Notes under the pieces: model-generated
Databases searched by the model: none
The model's input: the letters and a program-made list of their open reading frames with translations, nothing else
Told to the model about the DNA's origin: nothing
Assembly: GCF_026241755.1 (NCBI RefSeq)
Contig: NZ_JAPJDA010000001.1
Coordinates: forward strand, 227,961 to 291,960
DNA: 64,000 nucleotides
Direction of reading: 5' to 3'
Origin: Salinimicrobium profundisediminis
Lineage (GTDB): Bacteria > Bacteroidota > Bacteroidia > Flavobacteriales > Flavobacteriaceae
Position numbers and translations under genes: made by a program
Part shown: in pieces, positions 34,583-42,329 of the stretch
How the letters are laid out: each line of letters begins with the position of its first letter
Position numbering within the stretch: position 1 is the first letter of the stretch

Positions 34583-35773
34583 ATGCCACATATTTCTCGT
34601 AAAGGGCAGGCTATGCCCGAATCTCCTATAAGAAAATTAGTTCCTTACGCAGAAGCTGCAATAAAAAAGGGCCGCACCATTTATCAGTTGAATATTGGCC
34701 AACCCGATATTAAAACTCCTGCAAAAGCACTTGCAGCAGTCAAAAATACCGATATTGAAGTGCTTTCTTACAGCCATTCTGCCGGTTTTGAAAGCTACCG
34801 CAACAAACTGGCTAAGTACTACAGGAACCACGACATTGAGATTACAGCTAATGAATTGATCATTACCACCGGCGGATCTGAAGCTTTACTATTTACCATG
34901 GGCAGCATTTGTGATGCTGGCGATGAAGTGATCATTCCAGAGCCTTTTTACGCAAACTACAATGGCTTCGCAACAGCATCGGGGGTTACTGTAGTTCCTG
35001 TAAAATCGAAAATTGAGGACAGTTTTGCGCTCCCTCCAATTTCTGAATTTGAAAAGCTCATCACTCCCAACACTAAGGCAATTCTTATTTGCAATCCGGG
35101 GAACCCAACAGGGTATCTTTACACAAAAGAAGAAATTGATCAACTGGCCGAGATCGTTAAAAAACACAGCCTCTTTATTGTCGCCGATGAAGTGTACCGC
35201 GAATTTGCTTACGACGGTGCAAAACATCACTCTATTATGAGCGTACCGGGATTGGAGCAGAATGCGATCATGATAGATTCTGTTTCAAAACGCTACAGCA
35301 TGTGTGGCGCACGAATTGGATGTGTAGTTTCCAAAAATGCCGATTTTATGGCCACAGCCATGAAGTTTGCACAGGCACGCCTTAGCCCTCCAACCTTTGC
35401 TCAAATTGCCAGCGAAGCGGCCCTCGATACTGAACAGGAATATTTTGATGAAGTTATAGAAGAATACACTTCCAGAAGAAATACCCTGGTGCAGGGCCTT
35501 GAACAGATTGAAGGAGTAAGAGTAGCCAATCCAAAAGGTGCATTTTATTGTATTGCTGAATTACCTGTCGCCGATGCCGAAGATTTCGCCAAATGGCTCC
35601 TGGAAAGCTTTGAAATGGATAATGAAACCATTATGATCGCTCCTGCTGCAGGCTTTTACTCTACGCCAAATACCGGGACTAACCAGGTGAGGATCGCCTA
35701 CGTTCTTAAAAAGGAAAATCTTATAAGGGCATTAGAGATCCTTAAAGAAGCGCTTAAGCAGTACAAGGGCTAA
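34583..35773 (+). CDS. Class I/II aminotransferase (aspartate-type)
   Basis: PLP-dependent aminotransferase of 396 residues, fold type I. NPGNPTGYLYTKEE (about residues 171-184), ADEVYREFAYDG with the PLP-binding Asp, and SVSKRYSMCGARIG containing the Schiff-base Lys and phosphate-binding Arg are present, and a substrate-carboxylate Arg is expected in VRIAYV near the C-terminus. The overall pattern suits the Ibeta/Igamma aspartate- or alanine-type subgroup; the amino donor cannot be fixed from sequence. Its stop codon shares a base with the murB start codon, so the two genes are translationally coupled. Confidence 0.9.
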   Translation: MPHISRKGQAMPESPIRKLVPYAEAAIKKGRTIYQLNIGQPDIKTPAKALAAVKNTDIEVLSYSHSAGFESYRNKLAKYYRNHDIEITANELIITTGGSEALLFTMGSICDAGDEVIIPEPFYANYNGFATASGVTVVPVKSKIEDSFALPPISEFEKLITPNTKAILICNPGNPTGYLYTKEEIDQLAEIVKKHSLFIVADEVYREFAYDGAKHHSIMSVPGLEQNAIMIDSVSKRYSMCGARIGCVVSKNADFMATAMKFAQARLSPPTFAQIASEAALDTEQEYFDEVIEEYTSRRNTLVQGLEQIEGVRVANPKGAFYCIAELPVADAEDFAKWLLESFEMDNETIMIAPAAGFYSTPNTGTNQVRIAYVLKKENLIRALEILKEALKQYKG

Positions 35774-36786
35774 TGAAAATGCAATCGGATATTTCCCTGA
35801 AGCCATATAACACCTTCGGAATAGATGTAAAGGCGCGCAATTTCGTAGAAGTAACTTCTGTAGAAGAACTTCGGGAAGTTTTGAAGAACACTTATGCTTC
35901 AGAATTATTCATTCTTGGCGGCGGAAGCAATATGTTGCTCACAAAAGATGTTCAGAAAACAGTGGTTTATATAAACCTCAAGGGCATTGAGATTCTTGAG
36001 GAAAACAAGAACGACGTACTGGTAAAGGCCATGGCTGGTGAAAACTGGCATGAGTTTGTCCTGTACTGTATTGACCATTCTTTTGGCGGACTCGAAAATC
36101 TTTCCCTGATCCCCGGGAAGGTGGGCACTGCTCCAATCCAAAATATTGGCGCGTATGGTGTGGAACTCAAAGACAGCTTTGAAAGCTGCACCGCATTGGA
36201 CATCCAAACGCTGCAATTAAAGACCTTTACAAAAGAAGAATGCCACTTTGGCTACAGAGATTCTATCTTTAAGAATGAAGCGAAAGGAAAGTACATTATA
36301 ACAAGTGTTAGCTTCAGGCTTAGTAAGAATAATCATAAACTGAATACTACTTACGGTTCTATAGATCAATTTCTGGAAGATAAAGGTGTAAAAACACCTA
36401 CAATAGCCAATGTTTCTGAAGCCGTTATAAGCATCCGCCAATCTAAACTGCCTAATCCGAAAGAGTTGGGCAACAGCGGAAGTTTTTTCAAGAATCCTGT
36501 AGTTTCAAAAGAAGTTTTACAAAAGCTACAACAGCAATATCCTGAAATCCCCTTTTACGAGGTTGACGGGCAGCAGGTAAAGATCCCTGCAGGCTGGCTC
36601 ATAGACCACGCTGGCCTTAAAGGCTACCGTGAAGGAGATGCCGGGGTGCATACCAGGCAGGCACTGGTGCTGGTAAACTACGGAAATGCCACAGGCCTGG
36701 ATATCCTTCAGCTCGCTGAAAAGATCCAGCAGAAGATCTTGGATATGTTCGGGATCGAAATTTCCCCGGAAGTCAATATCATCTAA
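35773..36786 (+). CDS. murB: UDP-N-acetylenolpyruvoylglucosamine reductase
   Basis: NADPH- and FAD-dependent enzyme that makes UDP-N-acetylmuramate for peptidoglycan. The 337-residue type I (E. coli-like) form shows LKPYNTFGIDVKA at the start, the FAD-binding LGGGSNMLL (about 48-56), LSLIPGKVGTAPIQNIGAYG (FAD contact), GYRDSIFK and the catalytic-type Ser in GNSGSFFKNPV. The C-terminal substrate-binding GWLIDHAGLKGYR is present. Translationally coupled to the preceding aminotransferase. A terminator follows at 36801. Confidence 0.96.
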   Translation: MKMQSDISLKPYNTFGIDVKARNFVEVTSVEELREVLKNTYASELFILGGGSNMLLTKDVQKTVVYINLKGIEILEENKNDVLVKAMAGENWHEFVLYCIDHSFGGLENLSLIPGKVGTAPIQNIGAYGVELKDSFESCTALDIQTLQLKTFTKEECHFGYRDSIFKNEAKGKYIITSVSFRLSKNNHKLNTTYGSIDQFLEDKGVKTPTIANVSEAVISIRQSKLPNPKELGNSGSFFKNPVVSKEVLQKLQQQYPEIPFYEVDGQQVKIPAGWLIDHAGLKGYREGDAGVHTRQALVLVNYGNATGLDILQLAEKIQQKILDMFGIEISPEVNII

Positions 36787-36800
36787 AATAAAAAGCATCA

Positions 36801-36839
36801 AAAAAGGGTTCTAAAAATGACATTTTTGGAACCCTTTTT
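36801..36839. terminator. Bidirectional terminator built on the recurrent palindrome
   Basis: Hairpin AAAAAGGGTTC...GAACCCTTTTT whose centre is the palindrome TAAAAATGACATTTTTG. It lies between convergent murB and the first fasciclin gene and has A/T runs on both sides. Confidence 0.8.
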
Positions 36840-36861
36840 CCTTTTCTGTTAACTACACCCC

Positions 36862-37473
36862 CTACTCTTCTGGAGTTATAGTCACTGTGTCAATTCCTTC
36901 AGGAAGTAATACTTTATCTATAATATAACCAGTACCGTTTTCAATTTCGAAGCTTTCGGTTATGTTAGCTTTTTCACCTGTAGCACCCGTTAGCACAATG
37001 TTATCGCCATCAAGGCTAAAGGTGATGTTTTCTCCTTCCAAAGTGGAAAGTATGAGAGTGCCATTCACATTTTCAATTTCCTGTTTCAGTTCTTCCCGTG
37101 TAAAATTACCTTTTACTATGTGGTACGGGATGACAGATTCTGGCGTGGTTTCTAAAATGTCATAGCCCTGCTGCCTGTAAACCCTGCTGTAAGCCCTGTT
37201 ACTTGGCGCAAACACCATGTAAGGCTCGGTTACCAGGTCTAAAGTATCTTCCACATTCCAGGTGTTGAGACCGGTAGCAAACGTACTAAGCTCGGGGTTT
37301 CCTTCAATAGCATCTACTGTTGCGTTCCTTTGGCGTAAGTCTTCGACACCTTCTTCAAAATTCTCTTCCTGTACCTCAAGGCTTGCATCATCTGTCTTGG
37401 TTTCATTATTCTTACATGCGCTAAACAAGATCATTACAAATCCGCTTAACATCATTATATTTCTAATCTTCAT
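36862..37473 (-). CDS. Fasciclin-domain lipoprotein
   Basis: A 203-residue exported lipoprotein (lipobox LFSAC, Cys20) with one fasciclin domain from about residue 55. Domain hallmarks are PYMVFAPSNRAYSRVY (H1 region), VIPYHIVKGNFTREEL, and NGTGYIIDKVLLP near the end. Fasciclin domains mediate cell-surface adhesion or protein contacts. The segment between lipobox and domain is acidic (VQEENFEEGVEDL). A paralogue with the same arrangement follows upstream on the same strand (37580-38218). Partner and function unknown. Confidence 0.88.
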   Translation of the reverse strand: MKIRNIMMLSGFVMILFSACKNNETKTDDASLEVQEENFEEGVEDLRQRNATVDAIEGNPELSTFATGLNTWNVEDTLDLVTEPYMVFAPSNRAYSRVYRQQGYDILETTPESVIPYHIVKGNFTREELKQEIENVNGTLILSTLEGENITFSLDGDNIVLTGATGEKANITESFEIENGTGYIIDKVLLPEGIDTVTITPEE

Positions 37474-37579
37474 AGTATTAATATTTTCAGGTTTTATTTA
37501 ATTTATTAAAAAGCAGTGTAGAGCCGAACAATAAATTATAATCCTGAGTTAAAAATGTCTTCTTCCGAAGCAAGAATTT

Positions 37580-38218
37580 TTAACCTTCAGTTTCACTTTC
37601 ACCATTATCCTGACGTTTTTCACCGGGTTGTAACACATTATCAATGATGTGGTAAACCCCGTAGTACTCGTCCATATTTGAAGTCACAATAGCAGCTTTA
37701 TTGCCCAATACATCTGTAAGTACAATTTTGTCACCTTCAAGGGTAGCCCAGAGTTTTTCACCCAAAGCGGTTCTAAACTCGTACCTGTCATTTTTTGAAG
37801 TCCTGATCCTTTCCCGAAGATAATCTACGGTCATTTCACCTTCTACCATGTAATAACGCATAAGATCGGCGTTAGACGTGAGACTGTCGGTATCGGGATT
37901 AATTTGCCTGGCAGGGATACGGTCATACGCTGCGTTTGAAGGGGCAAAAATGGTATAAATACCTTCCTTTCCTTCAAATTCTTCTTCAAGCCCTGATCTC
38001 TGAAATTCTTCAGTAAAAGCAGAAAGCTCATCATTCTCGCGCATTTTGGCCAGCATGTAGCTTCTCGGCATCGGCCGGTCTGAGCTGCTAAGTTCATCTT
38101 TCTTTTCTTCCGCAGGGATAATATCAACTTCTGAATCACTTTTATTTTCTTTATCCTGACAGGATGTAAGCCCGGCAAAAAGAAAAATGATCAAAATTTT
38201 TGGTAATTTGTATCGCAT
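37580..38218 (-). CDS. Fasciclin-domain lipoprotein (paralogue)
   Basis: A 212-residue lipoprotein (lipobox GLTSC, Cys20) with a long acidic, Ser-rich spacer and one fasciclin domain (about residues 60-200): YTIFAPSNAAYDRI, LMRYYMVEGEMTVDYL and YYGVYHIIDNVLQPGEK. It shares arrangement and several motifs with the gene at 36862-37473, 107 bases away on the same strand, so the pair probably arose by duplication followed by strong divergence. Confidence 0.87.
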   Translation of the reverse strand: MRYKLPKILIIFLFAGLTSCQDKENKSDSEVDIIPAEEKKDELSSSDRPMPRSYMLAKMRENDELSAFTEEFQRSGLEEEFEGKEGIYTIFAPSNAAYDRIPARQINPDTDSLTSNADLMRYYMVEGEMTVDYLRERIRTSKNDRYEFRTALGEKLWATLEGDKIVLTDVLGNKAAIVTSNMDEYYGVYHIIDNVLQPGEKRQDNGESETEG

Positions 38219-38362
38219 ATCGTGGGTTTTTTAAGCTTTACCTGCAATTTATTACCTTATAAATCCATTACCTCTCCCGCGGCACTAAATTTTAGTTAAA
38301 ATTGTGGTAATGAAGCCTTAAGAAAAAAATCCTATTCCCTTCTTATAGTGGTCATTATTCGT

Positions 38363-38370
38363 TATTTTTG
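38363..38370 (+). promoter_or_regulatory. -7 box for the small membrane protein gene
   Basis: TATTTTTG, exact match to TAnnTTTG, 15 bases before the start at 38386; it probably drives the genes through the sigma factor. Confidence 0.45.
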
Positions 38371-38385
38371 CACAAAATTCTATTT

Positions 38386-38592
38386 ATGGAACTCATATTA
38401 ATCACCATAGTACTTTTAGGACTGGCTGTTGCCGGGATTGCCATTAAGATTTGGGGAAAGAAAGATGGAAAATTTAGTGGGACCTGTGCCAGTCAAAGCC
38501 CTTTTCTCAACAAGGAAGGAGAAGCCTGCAGTTACTGCGGAAAACTTCCCGATGAAGCAAAAGATTGTGATCAACCTCAACCGGTAAAATAA
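38386..38592 (+). CDS. Small single-helix membrane protein with a Cys motif
   Basis: A 68-residue protein: one N-terminal membrane helix (about residues 1-21, LILITIVLLGLAVAGIAIKI), then a soluble tail with four cysteines, GTCASQS, ACSYCGKLP and KDCDQ. The Cys-x-x-Cys pair suggests metal binding or a disulfide. No named family was recognised. It is 14 bases upstream of the glycosyltransferase gene and probably co-transcribed with it. Start chosen at 38386 because it directly precedes the helix. Confidence 0.7.
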   Translation: MELILITIVLLGLAVAGIAIKIWGKKDGKFSGTCASQSPFLNKEGEACSYCGKLPDEAKDCDQPQPVK

Positions 38593-38606
38593 TTCCCACC
38601 ACATAA

Positions 38607-39707
38607 ATGCTAACCATCCTTATTGCCTTTGTTGTCATTGGCCTAATCAACCTATGTTATTACCTGGGATTTTTCAGGTTTGCCCTTGCCAAAAATGAAA
38701 GTCAGCCGGCTTATAAGGAGCTACCGGTTTCGGTAATTATTTGTGCCAAAAATGAAGCCGAAAACCTGCGAAATTTTCTTCCAGCGATCCTGTCGCAAGA
38801 TCATCCCGATTTTGAGGTGGTGGTGATCAACGATGCCTCTGTAGACGAGACTCTTGAAGTGCTTGAAGAATTTCAGCAAAGTGACGACAGGGTAAAAATA
38901 GTTGACGTTCAAAACAACGAAGCTTTTTGGGCCAACAAAAAATACGCAATTACCTTAGGCATCAAAAAGGCTAAAAAACCTTACCTTTTATTTACTGATG
39001 CCGACTGCCGGCCCGAAACCAGTGAATGGCTTAAGGAGATGAGCGCCCACTTTGAAGACCAAAAAAGCATTGTGATTGGCTACGGCGGGTATTTTATTGA
39101 ATCCCGCTCCCTACTCAACAAACTTATCAGGTTTGAGACGCTTTTTACGGCAATTCAGTATTTCTCTTATGCCAGTTGGGGCAAACCTTACATGGGTGTA
39201 GGCCGCAATCTCGCCTATACTTCCGAAGAATTTTTTGCCCAAAATGGTTTTGCCACGCATTTGCACATAAAATCGGGAGATGACGATCTTTTTGTAAACG
39301 GCGCCGCTACTAAAACCAACACCGCCCTTTGTTTTTCACCTGTGGGAATTACCCGCAGTGTCCCAAAATCTACGCTCAAGGCGTGGTTTACCCAAAAAAG
39401 GAGGCACGTTTCGGCTGCTTCCCATTACAAAAAAGAACACCGCTTAATGCTGGGTCTCTTCTACACTTCCCAGCTGTTGTTCTGGATCTTCTTTTTTATC
39501 CTCTTAAAAAGCCCTTTTTGGCAGGTAGCTTTATTCTTACTGGCGGTAAGATGGATTGTACAGGGAGTGGTATTTTACAACTCGGGCAAGAAGTTTGGAG
39601 AAACCGACCTTTTCTGGCTTTTTCCGTTTCTCGAATTGTTCCTGGTTTCGGCGCAATTAGCTATATTTATCTCTAATATTTTTTCAAAACCCACTAATTG
39701 GAAATAG
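38607..39707 (+). CDS. Membrane glycosyltransferase, family 2
   Basis: A 366-residue GT2-type transferase. N-terminal membrane helix (about 3-24), a GT-A catalytic domain (SVIICAKNEAENLRNFLPA, VVINDASVDET, LFTDADCRPE with the DxD-like Asp pair, SGDDDLFVNGAA) and a distal QKRRHVSA resembling QxxRW, followed by two to three C-terminal membrane helices. The architecture resembles processive or polyprenyl-linked sugar transferases. Sugar and acceptor are unknown. Its last 10 bases overlap the sigma-factor start. Confidence 0.88.
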   Translation: MLTILIAFVVIGLINLCYYLGFFRFALAKNESQPAYKELPVSVIICAKNEAENLRNFLPAILSQDHPDFEVVVINDASVDETLEVLEEFQQSDDRVKIVDVQNNEAFWANKKYAITLGIKKAKKPYLLFTDADCRPETSEWLKEMSAHFEDQKSIVIGYGGYFIESRSLLNKLIRFETLFTAIQYFSYASWGKPYMGVGRNLAYTSEEFFAQNGFATHLHIKSGDDDLFVNGAATKTNTALCFSPVGITRSVPKSTLKAWFTQKRRHVSAASHYKKEHRLMLGLFYTSQLLFWIFFFILLKSPFWQVALFLLAVRWIVQGVVFYNSGKKFGETDLFWLFPFLELFLVSAQLAIFISNIFSKPTNWK

Positions 39708-40267
39708 AGCCAGACCTCCTTCAGCAACAAATTGAAAAGGCGAAAAAGGGGAAACAAGCAGCCTTTAATTATCTCTTAGACAGGTTTTGGAACGATGTTT
39801 ACGGCTTTCAGCTTAAGCGCACCCAGAACGAATATGATGCCGAAGATATCACCATTCAGGCTTTCTCAAGAGCCTTCGATAAAATTGACACTTTTGATCC
39901 CAAATACACTTTTAAGACCTGGATCATTACCATTTCTAAAAATATTCATGTAGACCTGGTAAGAAAAAAGAACGCTTCAATACGATCTCGCACTACCGAT
40001 GAAGAAGATGACCGGGTGCACCGAATTCCCGATGAAACGCCCAGTATTGAGGACACCCTAATTACCGAACAAAACCTGGCCCAGCTGCTCATAGACATTA
40101 AAAAACTGAAACCGCACTACCAGGAAGTGATCCATCTGCGGTATTTTCAGGAAAAGAGCTATAAAGAAATTGCTACCCATCTTCAGGAGCCTATTAACAA
40201 CGTAAAAGTGAAGTTGTTGCGGGCAAAAAAGCTGCTGGCCGAGGTCATAGAAAAAAGAACGTCCTAA
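39698..40267 (+). CDS. RNA polymerase sigma factor, ECF type
   Basis: A 189-residue sigma-70 family factor. Region 2 (about 22-90: AAFNYLLDRFWNDVYGF, YDAEDITIQAFSRAFDKID, FKTWIITISKNIHVDLVRKK) and region 4 (about 125-185: LKPHYQEVIHLRYFQEKSYKEI, INNVKVKLLRAKKLL) are both present; no region 1.1 or 3, as expected for ECF factors. The only plausible start is a TTG at 39698 that overlaps the upstream glycosyltransferase by 10 bases. No anti-sigma gene lies next to it, so its control is not evident here. Confidence 0.9.
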   Translation: MEIEPDLLQQQIEKAKKGKQAAFNYLLDRFWNDVYGFQLKRTQNEYDAEDITIQAFSRAFDKIDTFDPKYTFKTWIITISKNIHVDLVRKKNASIRSRTTDEEDDRVHRIPDETPSIEDTLITEQNLAQLLIDIKKLKPHYQEVIHLRYFQEKSYKEIATHLQEPINNVKVKLLRAKKLLAEVIEKRTS

Positions 40268-40311
40268 ACGCCATTTTTGAGAAGTTAAGGTGCTTAAAAT
40301 GCCATTTTCTT
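40263..40311. repeat. Two copies of the recurrent palindrome
   Basis: CTAAACGCCATTTTTGAG at 40264-40281 and CTTAAAATGCCATTTTCTT at 40293-40311, in tandem between the sigma-factor gene and the lipA promoter. Confidence 0.5.
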
Positions 40312-40358
40312 CGGAAGATTTTCTGCTAAAAGAGGCAAAACGCAACCGGTATTTAACG

Positions 40359-40389
40359 TTTGTTTTTAGGCATTCTAGTTGTACCTTTG
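40359..40389 (+). promoter_or_regulatory. Consensus Bacteroidetes promoter of lipA
   Basis: TTTG at 40359-40362, a 19-base spacer, and TACCTTTG at 40382-40389: a full match to the -33/-7 consensus. The lipA ATG at 40397 begins only seven bases after the box. Confidence 0.8.
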
Positions 40390-40396
40390 CTCACCT

Positions 40397-41266
40397 ATGG
40401 AAACACAGCAACTCCCTACACAAAGAACGCCTAAACCGAAGTGGTTAAGGGTAAAATTACCTACCGGAAAAAAATACACCGAGCTTAGAAGTGTGGTAGA
40501 TAAGTATAACCTTCACACGATTTGCACCTCCGGAAGTTGCCCAAACATGGGAGAATGTTGGGGCGAAGGCACGGCGACCTTTATGATCCTCGGAAATATT
40601 TGTACCCGTTCCTGCGGATTTTGCGGCGTAAAAACCGGAAGACCCGAAACCCTGGACTGGGATGAGCCCGAAAAAGTTGCCCGTTCCATAAAGCTGATGA
40701 AGATTAAACATGCTGTAATTACCAGCGTAGACCGTGACGACCTTAAAGATATGGGTTCTATTATGTGGGCAGAGACCGTGAGCGCGATTCGCCGCATGAA
40801 CCCCGACACGACTCTTGAAACCCTAATCCCCGATTTTCAGGGAGTGGAGAGAAATATTGACCGTATTATCAAAGTAAATCCCGAGATTGTTTCGCACAAC
40901 ATGGAGACTGTAAAGAGGCTCACGCGCGAAGTACGTATACAGGCGAAATATGAACGCAGCCTTCAGGTTCTAAAATACCTGAAACAACAGGGAGTGAACA
41001 GAACAAAATCGGGCATCATGCTTGGTTTGGGTGAGAAAGAAGATGAAGTGATACAAACGCTTAAAGACCTGCGGGAAGTTGATCTAGATGTTGTCACCAT
41101 TGGCCAGTACCTGCAACCTACAAAACAGCACCTTCCGGTACACGAATTTGTGACTCCAGAGCAGTTCAAAAAGTACGAGACTATTGGGCTTGAAATGGGC
41201 TTTAGGCATGTAGAAAGTGGTGCTTTGGTAAGATCTTCGTACAAAGCTCAAAAACATCTTACATAA
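40397..41266 (+). CDS. lipA: Lipoyl synthase
   Basis: Radical-SAM enzyme that inserts two sulfurs into protein-bound octanoyl groups. 289 residues from the ATG at 40397 ([18 protein letters not shown]). The auxiliary cluster Cys residues lie in [12 protein letters not shown], the radical-SAM Cys-x3-Cys-x2-Cys in [13 protein letters not shown], and the C-terminal Ser ligand region in VRSSYKA. The stop codon shares a base with the gapA ATG. Promoter is the near-perfect consensus at 40359-40389, with an almost absent 5' leader. Confidence 0.97.
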   Translation: METQQLPTQRTPKPKWLRVKLPTGKKYTELRSVVDKYNLHTICTSGSCPNMGECWGEGTATFMILGNICTRSCGFCGVKTGRPETLDWDEPEKVARSIKLMKIKHAVITSVDRDDLKDMGSIMWAETVSAIRRMNPDTTLETLIPDFQGVERNIDRIIKVNPEIVSHNMETVKRLTREVRIQAKYERSLQVLKYLKQQGVNRTKSGIMLGLGEKEDEVIQTLKDLREVDLDVVTIGQYLQPTKQHLPVHEFVTPEQFKKYETIGLEMGFRHVESGALVRSSYKAQKHLT

Positions 41267-42300
41267 TGGAGGGCGCAAGACCTTCAACCGCATCAAAAGA
41301 AAAGATCCGGATTGGGATCAACGGGTTTGGGCGCATAGGCCGAAATCTTTTCAGGCTGCTCTTAGATCATAAAGATCTGGAAGTAGTGGCAATTAACGAC
41401 CTGGCCCCTGCCGCCACACTGGCTCACCTGCTTAAGTACGACAGCATCCACGGAGTACTCAAAAAAGAGGTTTCTTCCAAAGAAGCTTCCGTAGTAATAG
41501 ACGGAAAAGAGATACCTGTTTATAATCATACCCACACGGCGGACATTAACTGGAGCCTAAACCGGGTTGACGTGGTAGTAGAGAGCACCGGGAAGTTCAA
41601 GAAAAGGAGTGACCTGGAGCCGCATCTTCAGCAAGGTGTCAAAAAGGTGATCTTGAGCGTGCCTCCCGAAGATGATTCCATAAAAATGGTGGTTTTGGGA
41701 GTCAATGAGCACATACTTGACGGCACAGAAGACATTATTTCAAATGCTTCCTGCACTACAAATAATGCCGCGCCTATGTTGAAAATCGTAAATGAACTTG
41801 CGGTAGTGAAAAAAGCATATATCACTACAGTACATTCTTACACCACCGATCAAAGCCTGCATGACCAGCCCCACAAAGATCTACGTCGTGCCCGTGCCGC
41901 CGGCCAGTCGATCGTGCCTACCACCACGGGAGCTGCAAAAGCCCTTACCAGGATATTCCCCGGGCTGAGTGATGTTATTGGCGGATGCGGAATAAGAGTA
42001 CCGGTAGCCAACGGCAGCCTTACCGACATGACGCTTCATGTAGAAAAGAACACAAGTATCGAAGAAATAAACGCAGCCTTTAAAAAAGCTGCCGCAGGAA
42101 GTCTTCAGAATATTCTTGAATATACCGAAGATCCTATAGTGTCTATAGATATTAAAGGCAATCCCCACTCCTGTATATTTGATGCACAAATGACTTCTGT
42201 AGTGGGAGATACCTTTGTAAAGATCATAGGATGGTATGACAACGAGATAGGTTATTCCAGCCGGCTCATTGATTTAATTTCCCATGTATCAATTAAATAG
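41266..42300 (+). CDS. gap: Glyceraldehyde-3-phosphate dehydrogenase, type I
   Basis: NAD(P)-dependent glycolytic/gluconeogenic enzyme, 344 residues. Rossmann start IRIGINGFGRIGRNLFR follows a 13-residue extension ([13 protein letters not shown]). The catalytic Cys163 lies in SNASCTTNNAAP; the second position, usually Cys (CTTNC), is Asn167 here. HSYTTDQSLHDQPHKDLRRA, the phosphate-binding STTTGAAKAL-type stretch and the C-terminal WYDNEIGYSSRLIDL are intact. The start codon overlaps the lipA stop, giving a lipA-gap transcript. An additional GAPDH gene elsewhere in the genome cannot be excluded. Confidence 0.95.
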   Translation: MEGARPSTASKEKIRIGINGFGRIGRNLFRLLLDHKDLEVVAINDLAPAATLAHLLKYDSIHGVLKKEVSSKEASVVIDGKEIPVYNHTHTADINWSLNRVDVVVESTGKFKKRSDLEPHLQQGVKKVILSVPPEDDSIKMVVLGVNEHILDGTEDIISNASCTTNNAAPMLKIVNELAVVKKAYITTVHSYTTDQSLHDQPHKDLRRARAAGQSIVPTTTGAAKALTRIFPGLSDVIGGCGIRVPVANGSLTDMTLHVEKNTSIEEINAAFKKAAAGSLQNILEYTEDPIVSIDIKGNPHSCIFDAQMTSVVGDTFVKIIGWYDNEIGYSSRLIDLISHVSIK

Positions 42301-42329
42301 TTATATTTATCCACAGTTATTTTGTCCCA

